The notes under the pieces: model-generated | Seen by the model: the letters and a program-made list of their open reading frames with translations, nothing else | The model's database searches: none | What the model was told of the DNA's origin: nothing | NCBI GenBank assembly: GCA_944323585.1 | Contig: CALUTA010000013.1 | Coordinates: 1-19,591 of the forward strand | Direction: 5' to 3' | DNA from: Candidatus Gastranaerophilales bacterium | GTDB lineage: Bacteria; Cyanobacteriota; Vampirovibrionia; Gastranaerophilales; Gastranaerophilaceae | DNA length: 19,591 bases | Position numbers and translations under genes: made by a program | Part shown: in pieces, positions 5,586 to 13,641 of the stretch | How positions within the stretch are numbered: position 1 is the first letter of the stretch | How the letters are laid out: each line of letters opens with the position of its first letter

Positions 5586-7844
5586 ATGATTAAAAACTCC
5601 GAAAAATTCGGCCTTATTTTACTATTATGTTTAAGTTTAACCAATTTCACAGGCCGCCCTGCATTCGCAGACAATACTCTCAGTCAGGTAGATATCAGAA
5701 GAAACTCATCAGACGGACTTGAATTCACTCTTTATACATCAAGCCCTTATGCTGATAATGTAGTTGTTACGAAAAAATCCGACAACAAATATGTCATCTT
5801 AATGCCGAACGTAAACAGCGCTTCCGGCGGCAAACCGGATTTTTCATCAGTAAAAGATATGGTTTCTGATGTTGATGTACGGGCCGTCAACGACGGAACC
5901 GGCGGATACACAAAGGTTACGGTCATTACAAACCGCCCTGTAGACATCAAAACAAACACTGCTAAAAGTATGCCGGTGACTGAAGGCGAAAGAGAATACA
6001 GAGCCCTGATTGCACAAAAAAGAACCGCCGCACCACAGCATGCTGTATCACAGCCTGCTTCAACTGCTACGGCAAAACAATCTGCAGGGTTTAAACTCCC
6101 AGAAATTCAACCTACCAAAACAGCGGCTGATATAGTATCAACAGCAGTTGCGGCTGCAAAACCCCAGACAAAAACTCAGCCTAAAGAACTGGTAAAACAA
6201 CAAACTACCCCGAAAGCAGTTTCTAAACCCGAAGCAAAACCGGCAGTTGATAAAAAACAAGTTTCGACAAAGGTTGCAAATGCTCAACCTGCAAAAGATT
6301 CAAATATAAAGCCTGTTTCCGCTCAAAAAACAGAAACTACTCCAAAACCGGCGGAACCAGCCAGAACAGCCCCAACAACAGCAGCAGCAAATCAGAATAA
6401 TATTAATAACACAGTTTCAACGCAGCCGGCGGTACAAGCAGAGCAAATTCAACCTGAAACAACAAATTCAGAAGCAGAAACAAACACAATTACTCAAGAC
6501 AGTCAGACAGTATCAGCATTAATGCACAAAATAACAAACAAGTTACCCAAAAATCTTCCGGTTACTTTAACCTTGATTTTTGTTCCGCTTATTTGTCTGA
6601 TGGCTTTGTTCAACCTTATAAGAAATTCTCTTTTGCGCTCTCAAGCACTGAAGGCTTCTTTCCTGCAAAACATTGCCAACGGCAAAAAACCTGTCCAGAA
6701 TTATGACAACATAATTAATAACGAAAACCTCAGCTGGCAGGAAAAATATCAGCAATATATGGATATTTCAGGAGAAAAAGCAGAAGCCGAAACCAGAGCA
6801 GAAGAAGCTAATCAAGAAAAATATACATTTATTACCAAAACAAAACAGGCAAAACAACAGCCTGCAGAGGCTTCAACAGCACAAAACCAGCAAAATCCGA
6901 TAAATACAGCCAATGAAGTTCAAAACAAACCAGCCCCGAGAGCGGCTCAGTCCAAATATGTCAAAGAATCAAGGCTTGAACGTTTGGAAAGAATGCTTCA
7001 TGCTTCACCCAATAAAGAAAAGACCCAAATAGAAAATGATATTATTGAAACGGAAAAACTTGCTCCGGCTGATTTGTCAACAGATACAATACTTGCAGCA
7101 GACAACACCTCAGTTTCAGAAGACAATACAATTCACGAAAATATGAAATCATTCAAGTTCAAAGCTTTTGAAGAAAAAGTTTCACTTGAAGAAACTCACA
7201 GAAACAAAAAAATTAAACACCGCAGAGTTCAAATTGAACTTCCGCAAGAAGGTCCTCACGTAAATCTCGGATATTCGCAGCTGCATACAAACCCGAGATT
7301 ATTCAAAAATGCAAACCTGAGTGTTTCAGATTTGATTGCAACAGGCAACAAGCTTCTGAACATTAAACCGGAATTCAAAGAAGATAAAAACGACTATGAT
7401 GTAATTTCTGTTGACGAATACTTCAACATAATCGATGATGACAAATCAAAAGTTACAAGTTCGTTGTCAGATGTTGTAGCAAATAGTCTTGCAAATATGA
7501 AACAAAACACAGTTCAAACATCAAAACCAAACAATAAAGTTACAAACCCGATAACCAAAACAAAAAATGAAACAAAAGAAGATTACTTAAGCGGATTGAT
7601 AGTAAAATCAGGATTCAATATTGACGCCAACAGAGGATTCTATCTTGTTTCACTTGACGGAAAGTCAGCAATAGTCGGAAGAATCGGCGAAGAAGTTTTT
7701 GTCCTCAAAAAATTCGACAGAAATATCAACCAGCCGTTACAGGTAAGAATGGACAACCCGAATGTTTATATGGTTAAAGCCGATAACTTCAAATCGCTTG
7801 TAGAAGTCGGAAAAGACAATATGGGCGTTTTGATTGAATTATAG
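5586..7844 (+). CDS. Large single-pass membrane protein with AMIN-like N-terminal region, function unknown
   Basis: Order of parts: signal peptide 1-28 (hydrophobic core LILLLCLSL, cut after AFA); a beta-rich region about 30-135 with alternating strands, reminiscent of the AMIN domain of periplasmic cell-wall and secretin proteins (tentative); a Pro/Thr/Ala/Gln/Lys-rich linker about 140-315; one transmembrane helix about 325-345 (TLTLIFVPLICLMALFNLI); a charged, Gln/Glu/Lys-rich segment to about 660; and a compact C-terminal beta domain about 670-752 containing FYLVSLDGKSAIVGRIGEEV. The layout (outside domain, disordered spacer, single helix, inside region) recalls FimV-type or envelope-spanning scaffold proteins, but there is no LysM motif. 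The gene ends at a strong terminator and is probably monocistronic. Confidence 0.85.
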   Translation: MIKNSEKFGLILLLCLSLTNFTGRPAFADNTLSQVDIRRNSSDGLEFTLYTSSPYADNVVVTKKSDNKYVILMPNVNSASGGKPDFSSVKDMVSDVDVRAVNDGTGGYTKVTVITNRPVDIKTNTAKSMPVTEGEREYRALIAQKRTAAPQHAVSQPASTATAKQSAGFKLPEIQPTKTAADIVSTAVAAAKPQTKTQPKELVKQQTTPKAVSKPEAKPAVDKKQVSTKVANAQPAKDSNIKPVSAQKTETTPKPAEPARTAPTTAAANQNNINNTVSTQPAVQAEQIQPETTNSEAETNTITQDSQTVSALMHKITNKLPKNLPVTLTLIFVPLICLMALFNLIRNSLLRSQALKASFLQNIANGKKPVQNYDNIINNENLSWQEKYQQYMDISGEKAEAETRAEEANQEKYTFITKTKQAKQQPAEASTAQNQQNPINTANEVQNKPAPRAAQSKYVKESRLERLERMLHASPNKEKTQIENDIIETEKLAPADLSTDTILAADNTSVSEDNTIHENMKSFKFKAFEEKVSLEETHRNKKIKHRRVQIELPQEGPHVNLGYSQLHTNPRLFKNANLSVSDLIATGNKLLNIKPEFKEDKNDYDVISVDEYFNIIDDDKSKVTSSLSDVVANSLANMKQNTVQTSKPNNKVTNPITKTKNETKEDYLSGLIVKSGFNIDANRGFYLVSLDGKSAIVGRIGEEVFVLKKFDRNINQPLQVRMDNPNVYMVKADNFKSLVEVGKDNMGVLIEL

Positions 7845-7857
7845 AATATAAAATTTT

Positions 7858-7889
7858 CGGAGCCTTAAAAAAATAAGGCTCCGTTTTTT
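7858..7889 (+). terminator. Rho-independent terminator after the membrane-protein gene
   Basis: CGGAGCCTTA (7858-7867) pairs with TAAGGCTCCG (7874-7883) around an A6 loop, followed by T6 (7884-7889). It separates this gene from the lipoprotein gene that begins 21 nt later. Confidence 0.94.
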
Positions 7890-7909
7890 AGATTCTGATA
7901 GGAGAGAGG

Positions 7910-9082
7910 ATGTTTAAAACAGTAAAAATACTGTTTACTGTAATAATATTAGCAATGCTTGCCAGCGGATGTGCATCAAAAGATTCAAAAATTCATCTGC
8001 AATTTTCAAGCTGGGGTTCAAAATCTGAAATTGATATTCTAAAACCAATTCTCTCAGAGTTTGAGAAAGAAAATTCTGATATAAAAATAGATTTTATGCA
8101 CATTCCGCAAAACTATTTTCAGAAACTTCACCTGCTTTTTGCCTCAAACACTGCGCCTGACGTTGTGTTTTTAAACAACCAATACCTTCCTGTCTATGCA
8201 AACGCCGGAAAACTTGAAGACCTCACCGATTACAATCTCGTTGACCAAAACTTCTACCCGAAAGCCGTTGAAGCAATGAGCAGGAACGGTAAAATTTATG
8301 CGGTGCCGAGAGATATTTCAAATCTTGTCATCTTTTATAACAAAGATATTTTTGATAAAAATAACCTCCCTTATCCTGATGAAACCACCACATTCAATGA
8401 TTTTTTGACACTGGCAAAAGCCGCAACCGACCACGAAAAAGGAATCTTTGGAATAAGTTTTGAAGAAGATCCTCTCTTTTATCTGCCGTATTTAATGAGC
8501 GAAGGCGGAGGACTGCTTTCGGATGACGGCAAAACTGAAATTCTTAACACTCCGGAAAGCCAAAACGGATTGAATTTTTATGCTGACTTGAGAAATAAAT
8601 ACCACGTTGCCCCGATGCAATCAGAAAGTGCAAGCGCCACAATGGCCCAGATGTTTTTGCAGGGGAAATTAGCAATGCACCTTTCAGGCAGATGGCTTGT
8701 TCCAAAATACAGAGAAAGTGCTGATTTTGACTGGGATGTTGCACCTTTTCCAAAAGGAACTAAAGGCAGCATTGTACCGCTTGACGCCTCAGGCTGGGCA
8801 ATCTCTGCGGATTCCAAGCACAAAGAGGAAGCCGCAAAATTAATTAAATTTTTATCGTCAAAAGAAAACCTCGAAAAGTTCAGCGAAAGCGGTCTGATAG
8901 TTCCGGCAAGGATAGACTCTGCAAATTCAAAAAGTTTTCTCAACGGCAATAAGCCTAAAAATGCAAAAGTTTTTCTGGATGTCGCAAAAACTTCAAAACC
9001 TACTCCGGTATGCATAAATTATAACGAAATTCTTGACAGAACAAAACAAAAGCTTGAAAAAAAATTTAACAGCAGTCTTTGA
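7910..9082 (+). CDS. Extracellular solute-binding lipoprotein, family 1 (sugar ABC transporter type), orphan
   Basis: The N-terminus is a lipoprotein signal with lipobox LASGC and Cys21 as the lipidated residue, so the protein is anchored on a membrane facing the periplasm. The rest is a family 1 solute-binding fold of the MalE/UgpB kind: first strand IHLQFSSWGS, helix EFEKENSDIKIDFMHIPQNY, hinge region APDVVFLNNQYLPVYANAGK with LEDL, then AVPRDISNLVIFYNKDIF and the late GWAISADSKHKEEAAKLIKF. The likely ligand is an oligosaccharide or sugar phosphate. The length (390) is typical. No permease or ATPase gene is adjacent, which is unusual and implies a shared transporter elsewhere. GGAGAGAGG directly precedes the ATG. 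TGA is the stop. Confidence 0.92.
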   Translation: MFKTVKILFTVIILAMLASGCASKDSKIHLQFSSWGSKSEIDILKPILSEFEKENSDIKIDFMHIPQNYFQKLHLLFASNTAPDVVFLNNQYLPVYANAGKLEDLTDYNLVDQNFYPKAVEAMSRNGKIYAVPRDISNLVIFYNKDIFDKNNLPYPDETTTFNDFLTLAKAATDHEKGIFGISFEEDPLFYLPYLMSEGGGLLSDDGKTEILNTPESQNGLNFYADLRNKYHVAPMQSESASATMAQMFLQGKLAMHLSGRWLVPKYRESADFDWDVAPFPKGTKGSIVPLDASGWAISADSKHKEEAAKLIKFLSSKENLEKFSESGLIVPARIDSANSKSFLNGNKPKNAKVFLDVAKTSKPTPVCINYNEILDRTKQKLEKKFNSSL

Positions 9083-9119
9083 GGACCAGTTTTTATATTT
9101 CAAAAGCTAAGATTTTTCA

Positions 9120-9128
9120 TGCTAAAAT
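9120..9128 (+). promoter_or_regulatory. Extended -10 of rsmI, probable leaderless start
   Basis: TGCTAAAAT (9120-9128) is an extended -10 ending six bases before the rsmI ATG. There is no Shine-Dalgarno in between. The transcript probably starts at or within a base or two of the ATG. Confidence 0.5.
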
Positions 9129-9134
9129 TGATTT

Positions 9135-9947
9135 ATGAAAGAATACGATTTATACATAGTTCCAACACCTATCGGGAACCTTGGAGATATATCTTTAAGA
9201 GCAATTGACGTTTTAAAAGCAGTTGACTTAATTGCCTGCGAAGATATGCGGGTTACCCAAAAACTCCTAAATCATTTCGACATAAAAACAAAATGTATTT
9301 CGTATCACAAGTTCAACGAAAAAGAACGTATTGATAAATTTAAAGAACTTTTAAAATCCGGAAAAAAAATCGCACTTGTATCAGATGCAGGCACCCCTCT
9401 TTTCTGCGACCCGGGAAGCATTCTGGTAGAAGAATTGAGAAAAGAGAATTTTTCCATCACAGCACTTGCCGGCGCAAATGCCGTTGCAACATTTTTATCC
9501 CAAAATGCCCGAGAAACTGAAGATTTTTATTTTGCTGGTTTTTTACCGAAATCACAAAATCAAATTGAAAACCTTTTAAAAAAATACAAAGACACAAATA
9601 TTGTATTCTACGAAAGCCCTAACAGACTTCTTGAAACAATTAAAATTATAAAAAACACCCGCAGCAATCCCAGAGTTTCAATCGGACGGGAACTTACTAA
9701 AATATTTGAGGAAGTAATTTCAGACAGTGCCGATAACATTTTAAAACACTTTGAAACAAATCCTCTTAAAGGTGAAATTGTCGGAATGATTTATGCACAA
9801 AATGCAAAACATGACATTTCAGATTTTGATGAAAAAATCGAAAAATTAAAAAAGAAAAAATTTGGAGCAAAAGAGATTTCAATAATCTTATCGGAACTTT
9901 ACGACATAAGCAAAAATGAAGTCTACAAGCGGGTTCTGGACATATAA
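9135..9947 (+). CDS. rsmI: 16S rRNA 2'-O-ribose C1402 methyltransferase RsmI
   Basis: RsmI adds the 2'-O-methyl group to C1402 of 16S rRNA in the decoding centre, using S-adenosylmethionine. The tetrapyrrole-methylase fold signatures are clear: VPTPIGNLGDISLRA near the start, the ACEDMR motif, SDAGTPLFCDPG at about 83-94, GANAVATFLSQ, FAGFLPKSQNQ, FYESPNRL and the RELTKIFEE segment. A C-terminal Lys-rich and helical part (to 270) fits the family, which is usually 270-290 residues. The ATG lacks a Shine-Dalgarno. The gene follows the lipoprotein by 52 nt with no terminator visible, so some co-transcription is possible. Confidence 0.96.
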   Translation: MKEYDLYIVPTPIGNLGDISLRAIDVLKAVDLIACEDMRVTQKLLNHFDIKTKCISYHKFNEKERIDKFKELLKSGKKIALVSDAGTPLFCDPGSILVEELRKENFSITALAGANAVATFLSQNARETEDFYFAGFLPKSQNQIENLLKKYKDTNIVFYESPNRLLETIKIIKNTRSNPRVSIGRELTKIFEEVISDSADNILKHFETNPLKGEIVGMIYAQNAKHDISDFDEKIEKLKKKKFGAKEISIILSELYDISKNEVYKRVLDI

Positions 9948-9995
9948 ACAAATGTTTCGGATCTTAACATTAAATTTTTCACTTTTATAAGTTTA

Positions 9996-10004
9996 TGATA
10001 TAAT
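9996..10004 (+). promoter_or_regulatory. Extended -10 promoter of the bamA operon
   Basis: TGATATAAT (9996-10004) is a perfect extended -10. The -35 region is weak (TTTTCA at 9976-9981), as allowed for this promoter type. The leader would be about 30 nt with GAGGAT (10027-10032) as ribosome site. Confidence 0.6.
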
Positions 10005-10041
10005 ATTTTTATAATAGAGAAGATTTGAGGATCCTGATTTT

Positions 10042-12366
10042 TTGAAATCAAAAAATATCATATATACATTAATCATATCATTATCATTAATGACATTGTA
10101 TCCGTTATCAAGCTTGGGAGCAGACAGTTTATGGGATTATAACACGATGGATACAACAGGCAGCGACATGGCTGAAAATTTTGTATACGACCAGCCTGCC
10201 GCTCAGGATATTCCGTCTGAAGACTCTACAAAACCCCAGAAACAGAAAAAGATAAAATTTAACTTTAAAAAAGACAAAAAATCAGATGAGCCAACTCAGG
10301 AACCGGAAATTAAAAAAGAAAAGAAACAAAAGGTAAAAAAAGAAAAACAGGAAAATTCCGCAGTGCAGGATACAGAAAAAAAAGGATTCTGGGGAATTTT
10401 CAAACACAAAAAAGACAAAGAAAAGATTCCTTCAAATTCATATCAATCAGCTCCTGTTGAAGATACGGAACAACCGATTTCCCTTCCTAATCAGGCTACC
10501 GACCAACAATCTTCACCGGATTCACCAAACCTGAATTACGGCTACAGCCAGTTTGAAGAAAATGAAACTCCGGCAGTTTCAAGAGCGTCTTCAAGAAGTG
10601 AAAAATACATAAAAGACATAGAAATTCATGGAACGAATGTAATTTCGCCTGATGTAATCATGAGCAGTTTAAAACAAAAAAAAGGTGAAATATACAGCCG
10701 TGATCTTGTTCAGGAAGATTTAAGAAATATTTATCAAATGGGATATTTCAGCGAAAAAATGCGTGCAATTCCTGTAAACAATCCAGACGGAACAATTACT
10801 CTTAAAATCATCCTGGAAGAAAACGCTCCGGTTACCGACTTTACAATTGAAGGAAACACCGTTGTTTCCAACGAAGAAATCCTTTCATATCTGATTGACA
10901 TGAAAGGTAAACCGCAAAATATAGCTAAATTAAATGAAGCAATAGAAAAAATTCAAATGTGTTATGCTTCAAAAGGTTATATTTTAGCAAGAATAGATTC
11001 CGTAACAGATGATCCGGACGGCACAATCAACATAAGCATAAAAGAAGGCACAATCAACCGTATTTTGATAGCCGGAAACGAAAAAACAAAAGACTTTGTA
11101 ATCGAAAGAAACGTTTTATCGGAACCCGGAATGGTCTATAACGAAAACCTTCTGAAAGAAGATATCGTAAGACTTTACGCCTCACAGGCATTCAAAGACG
11201 TAACAAGGGAAATTACCCCGTGTGCAGACATGCCGGATGCTTACGACATTACAATAAATGTTCAGGAACAAAGAACAGCAAGCATTTCAATCGGCGGCGG
11301 TCTTGATACCGTAACCGGTGTATTCGGGTCGCTCGGTATTGCAGACAACAACTTCAGAGGAAGAAACCAGAGAGTTTCACTTAACGGCCTTGTCGGTTCC
11401 GGTGTAATTCTTAACGACGCATCAATTATGAGAAGAATGAACCTTCAGGTTGAATTGAGTTTCTTTGAGCCGTATTTCTTCAACGCTGATACGTCTTTAA
11501 TGAGCAAATTATTCTTCCGCGACTTCGGAAGCTATCAGGTTCCGCTGGCAATAGAACAAAGATTCGGCGGTGAAATAACCGTTGCTCACAGAATGAAACG
11601 CAACAAACACTTAACCTCAACTTTTTCTCTCGGAGTTGAAAATATTAATGTAAAAGAAGGCGACTTCAACAAAATTGCAAGTCTTTACCAGAGATATAAC
11701 ATTCCGATTGAAGAACGTGCAAAGCAGCTTGACGGCGGTTTGTTTATGTCATTGAGTCCGGCCTTAATCTTTGACACAAGAGAAGGCGGAACCGTCACAA
11801 GAAAAGGAACAATTGCAAGCTTAAGGTTTGACGAAGAAATCGGTCTGCTTGATTTTGGCAAAACCCACGGTAAATTAACAGGGTCATTCAAACACTACAT
11901 ACCGGTCGGCAAAAAATCATCATTGTCATTCACAGTTAAAGGCGGCGGCAAAATCCACGGAGATGATATGCCTGAAGTTATGATGTACAGATTAGGCGGC
12001 CCTTACACAATCAGAGGTTTCAAGATGAGCGGTGTCGGAACAGGCGATGCATTCATTATGGGATCGGCAGAATTTGCAACCCCCATACCGTTTTTGGATA
12101 GAACACGGCTTGCGAGAAAAATTAATTTCTTAAACAACATTCGATTCACCGTTTGGGCTGATGCCGGTAAAGTATTCAACCCGACAGTTACAAATACTTT
12201 GTACGACAGACCGCTTGAAGCAATCTCGGCAGGTGTCGGTTTGAAACTTTATATTCCGGGAATGGGTCCGTTATCAATTGATTACGGTATTCCGTTCACC
12301 AATCCCGGCGAAAACGGAAATCCGAGCGGATACTTTACTTTTGGTGTAGGTGATTTAATATATTAG
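10042..12366 (+). CDS. bamA: Omp85/BamA outer-membrane protein assembly factor with Lys-rich N-terminal insert
   Basis: BamA folds and inserts beta-barrel proteins into the outer membrane. A signal peptide (1 to about 26, cut after SLGA) is followed by a disordered Lys/Glu/Gln-rich region (about 65-185). Three POTRA domains follow, starting near 190 (IKDIEIHGTNVI), 263 (VTDFTIEGNTVV) and 340 (INRILIAGNEKT). The count of three matches cyanobacterial Omp85 rather than the five of E. coli. The barrel (about 415-774) begins SISIGGGLDT and carries the loop-6 motif RGF at 658-660 inside YRLGGPYTIRGF. The start is a TTG, nine bases after GAGGAT, with an in-frame stop just upstream. It is followed 20 nt later by ompH. 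TamA or a second Omp85 paralogue is the main alternative. Confidence 0.93.
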   Translation: MKSKNIIYTLIISLSLMTLYPLSSLGADSLWDYNTMDTTGSDMAENFVYDQPAAQDIPSEDSTKPQKQKKIKFNFKKDKKSDEPTQEPEIKKEKKQKVKKEKQENSAVQDTEKKGFWGIFKHKKDKEKIPSNSYQSAPVEDTEQPISLPNQATDQQSSPDSPNLNYGYSQFEENETPAVSRASSRSEKYIKDIEIHGTNVISPDVIMSSLKQKKGEIYSRDLVQEDLRNIYQMGYFSEKMRAIPVNNPDGTITLKIILEENAPVTDFTIEGNTVVSNEEILSYLIDMKGKPQNIAKLNEAIEKIQMCYASKGYILARIDSVTDDPDGTINISIKEGTINRILIAGNEKTKDFVIERNVLSEPGMVYNENLLKEDIVRLYASQAFKDVTREITPCADMPDAYDITINVQEQRTASISIGGGLDTVTGVFGSLGIADNNFRGRNQRVSLNGLVGSGVILNDASIMRRMNLQVELSFFEPYFFNADTSLMSKLFFRDFGSYQVPLAIEQRFGGEITVAHRMKRNKHLTSTFSLGVENINVKEGDFNKIASLYQRYNIPIEERAKQLDGGLFMSLSPALIFDTREGGTVTRKGTIASLRFDEEIGLLDFGKTHGKLTGSFKHYIPVGKKSSLSFTVKGGGKIHGDDMPEVMMYRLGGPYTIRGFKMSGVGTGDAFIMGSAEFATPIPFLDRTRLARKINFLNNIRFTVWADAGKVFNPTVTNTLYDRPLEAISAGVGLKLYIPGMGPLSIDYGIPFTNPGENGNPSGYFTFGVGDLIY

Positions 12367-12386
12367 AAAAGACATAAGGAGGTAAT

Positions 12387-12836
12387 ATGAAAAAAAATCT
12401 GGCAATAGCAGCATTAGCATTAGCAATGTGCGGATTTTGCAGCAAAGCAATCGCTGGCGGAGTAGGTTATATTGATTATCAAAAAGTTCAGGCTAATTAT
12501 TCTTATGCCCAATCTGCCGTTAAGGAACTTGATGCAAAAAGACTTGAACTTCAACAGTATATGGTAGATAAAGAAAAACAATACAAAGCTTTAGATACAC
12601 CTTTGAAAAAGCAAAACTTTGAAGATGCAACAGCAAGAGAATTCAACGCAAAACAGGAAGCTTTGATGAAACTTCAAGCTCAAAAAGGCGAACAAGTTTA
12701 CAATAAAATACAGGCCGCAGCCAAACAGGTTCTTGTAGAACAAAAACTTGACGCAATTCTCGACACCAACGCAGTATTCATCGGCGGTGTAGACATTACT
12801 GATCTTGTAATCCAAAAACTTAAAACTATGCCTTAA
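12387..12836 (+). CDS. OmpH/Skp-family periplasmic chaperone
   Basis: Skp/OmpH proteins hold unfolded outer-membrane proteins in the periplasm and pass them to BamA. This 149-residue protein has a signal peptide (1-23, cut after AIA), then VGYIDYQKVQANY, the usual beta strand of the family, and a long helical hairpin (about 40-120) rich in Lys, Glu and Gln. It ends in a short beta segment AILDTNAVFIGGVDITDLVI, which closes the trimer body. The ribosome site AAGGAGG (12376-12382) is the strongest in the window. The place directly after bamA is the classic order, and the two are surely co-transcribed. Confidence 0.92.
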   Translation: MKKNLAIAALALAMCGFCSKAIAGGVGYIDYQKVQANYSYAQSAVKELDAKRLELQQYMVDKEKQYKALDTPLKKQNFEDATAREFNAKQEALMKLQAQKGEQVYNKIQAAAKQVLVEQKLDAILDTNAVFIGGVDITDLVIQKLKTMP

Positions 12837-12861
12837 GCACACAGTCTGAAAGGATTTTGAA

Positions 12862-13638
12862 ATGAAATATTCACAAAACGGTGAACAATACCATATAGGG
12901 TTGAAAGATGGTGACGTCGGGCAATATGTAATTTTGCCCGGAGACCCGAAACGGTGCAAAAAAATTGCAGAGTATTTTGATAATGCGGAACTTGTTGCGG
13001 ACAGGCGTGAATATACAACATATACCGGTTTCCTGAACGGAGTAAAAGTAACAGTTACATCAACAGGCATCGGCGGGCCATCAGCCTCAATTGCGTTAGA
13101 AGAACTTGTCAAAATCGGCGCAAAAAAATTCATACGTGTCGGCACCTGCGGAGGCATTGATATTGATGTTAAAGGCGGAGATATCGTTGTCGCAACCGGA
13201 GCTGTCAGAATGGAAGGGACTTCAAGGGAATACGCTCCTATAGAATTCCCTGCCGTTGCAGATTTGGATATCACAAATGCGCTCGTCGAAGCCTGCAAAA
13301 AATTAAATAACCCGTTTCATACAGGAATAGTTCAATGCAAAGATTCTTTTTACGGACAGCACAGCCCTGAAAAATCTCCCGTAAGTTATGAATTAATCAA
13401 CAAATGGGAAGCCTGGAAAAGATTGGGATGCAAAGCTTCAGAAATGGAATCAGCAGCCCTGTTTGTTGTAGGGAGCGCACTGAATGTGAAGGTAGGGTCG
13501 GTATTTTTGACAGTGGCAAATCAGGAAAGAGAAAAATTAAATCTCGACAATCCGGTAATCCACGACACTGACAGAGCAATCAAAACCGCCATTGAAGCAT
13601 TAAAAATTCTAATCGAAAAAGATAGAAATCAGGAGTAA
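12862..13638 (+). CDS. udp: Uridine phosphorylase
   Basis: The enzyme cleaves uridine with phosphate to uracil and ribose 1-phosphate (pyrimidine salvage). It has the nucleoside phosphorylase fold: phosphate loop GDPKR with Arg31, STGIGGPSASIALEEL, VGTCGG, the long stretch APIEFPAVADL shared with E. coli Udp, and the ribose-binding EMES motif in ASEMESAALF. Where E. coli Udp has FYPGQER (Gln166 and Arg168 contact uracil), this protein has FYGQHSP, so Gln is kept but the Arg is not. The 258-residue length is normal. AAAGGA seven bases before the ATG is the ribosome site. It lies 25 nt after ompH, an unusual partner, since lpx genes often follow ompH in other diderms. Confidence 0.92.
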   Translation: MKYSQNGEQYHIGLKDGDVGQYVILPGDPKRCKKIAEYFDNAELVADRREYTTYTGFLNGVKVTVTSTGIGGPSASIALEELVKIGAKKFIRVGTCGGIDIDVKGGDIVVATGAVRMEGTSREYAPIEFPAVADLDITNALVEACKKLNNPFHTGIVQCKDSFYGQHSPEKSPVSYELINKWEAWKRLGCKASEMESAALFVVGSALNVKVGSVFLTVANQEREKLNLDNPVIHDTDRAIKTAIEALKILIEKDRNQE

Positions 13639-13641
13639 GAA

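Noticed and set aside
12591..13298. 235-codon minus-strand frame opposite ompH and udp
   Set aside because: It overlaps two well-identified genes on the other strand and its translation has shadow-like Ser/Phe/Cys composition.
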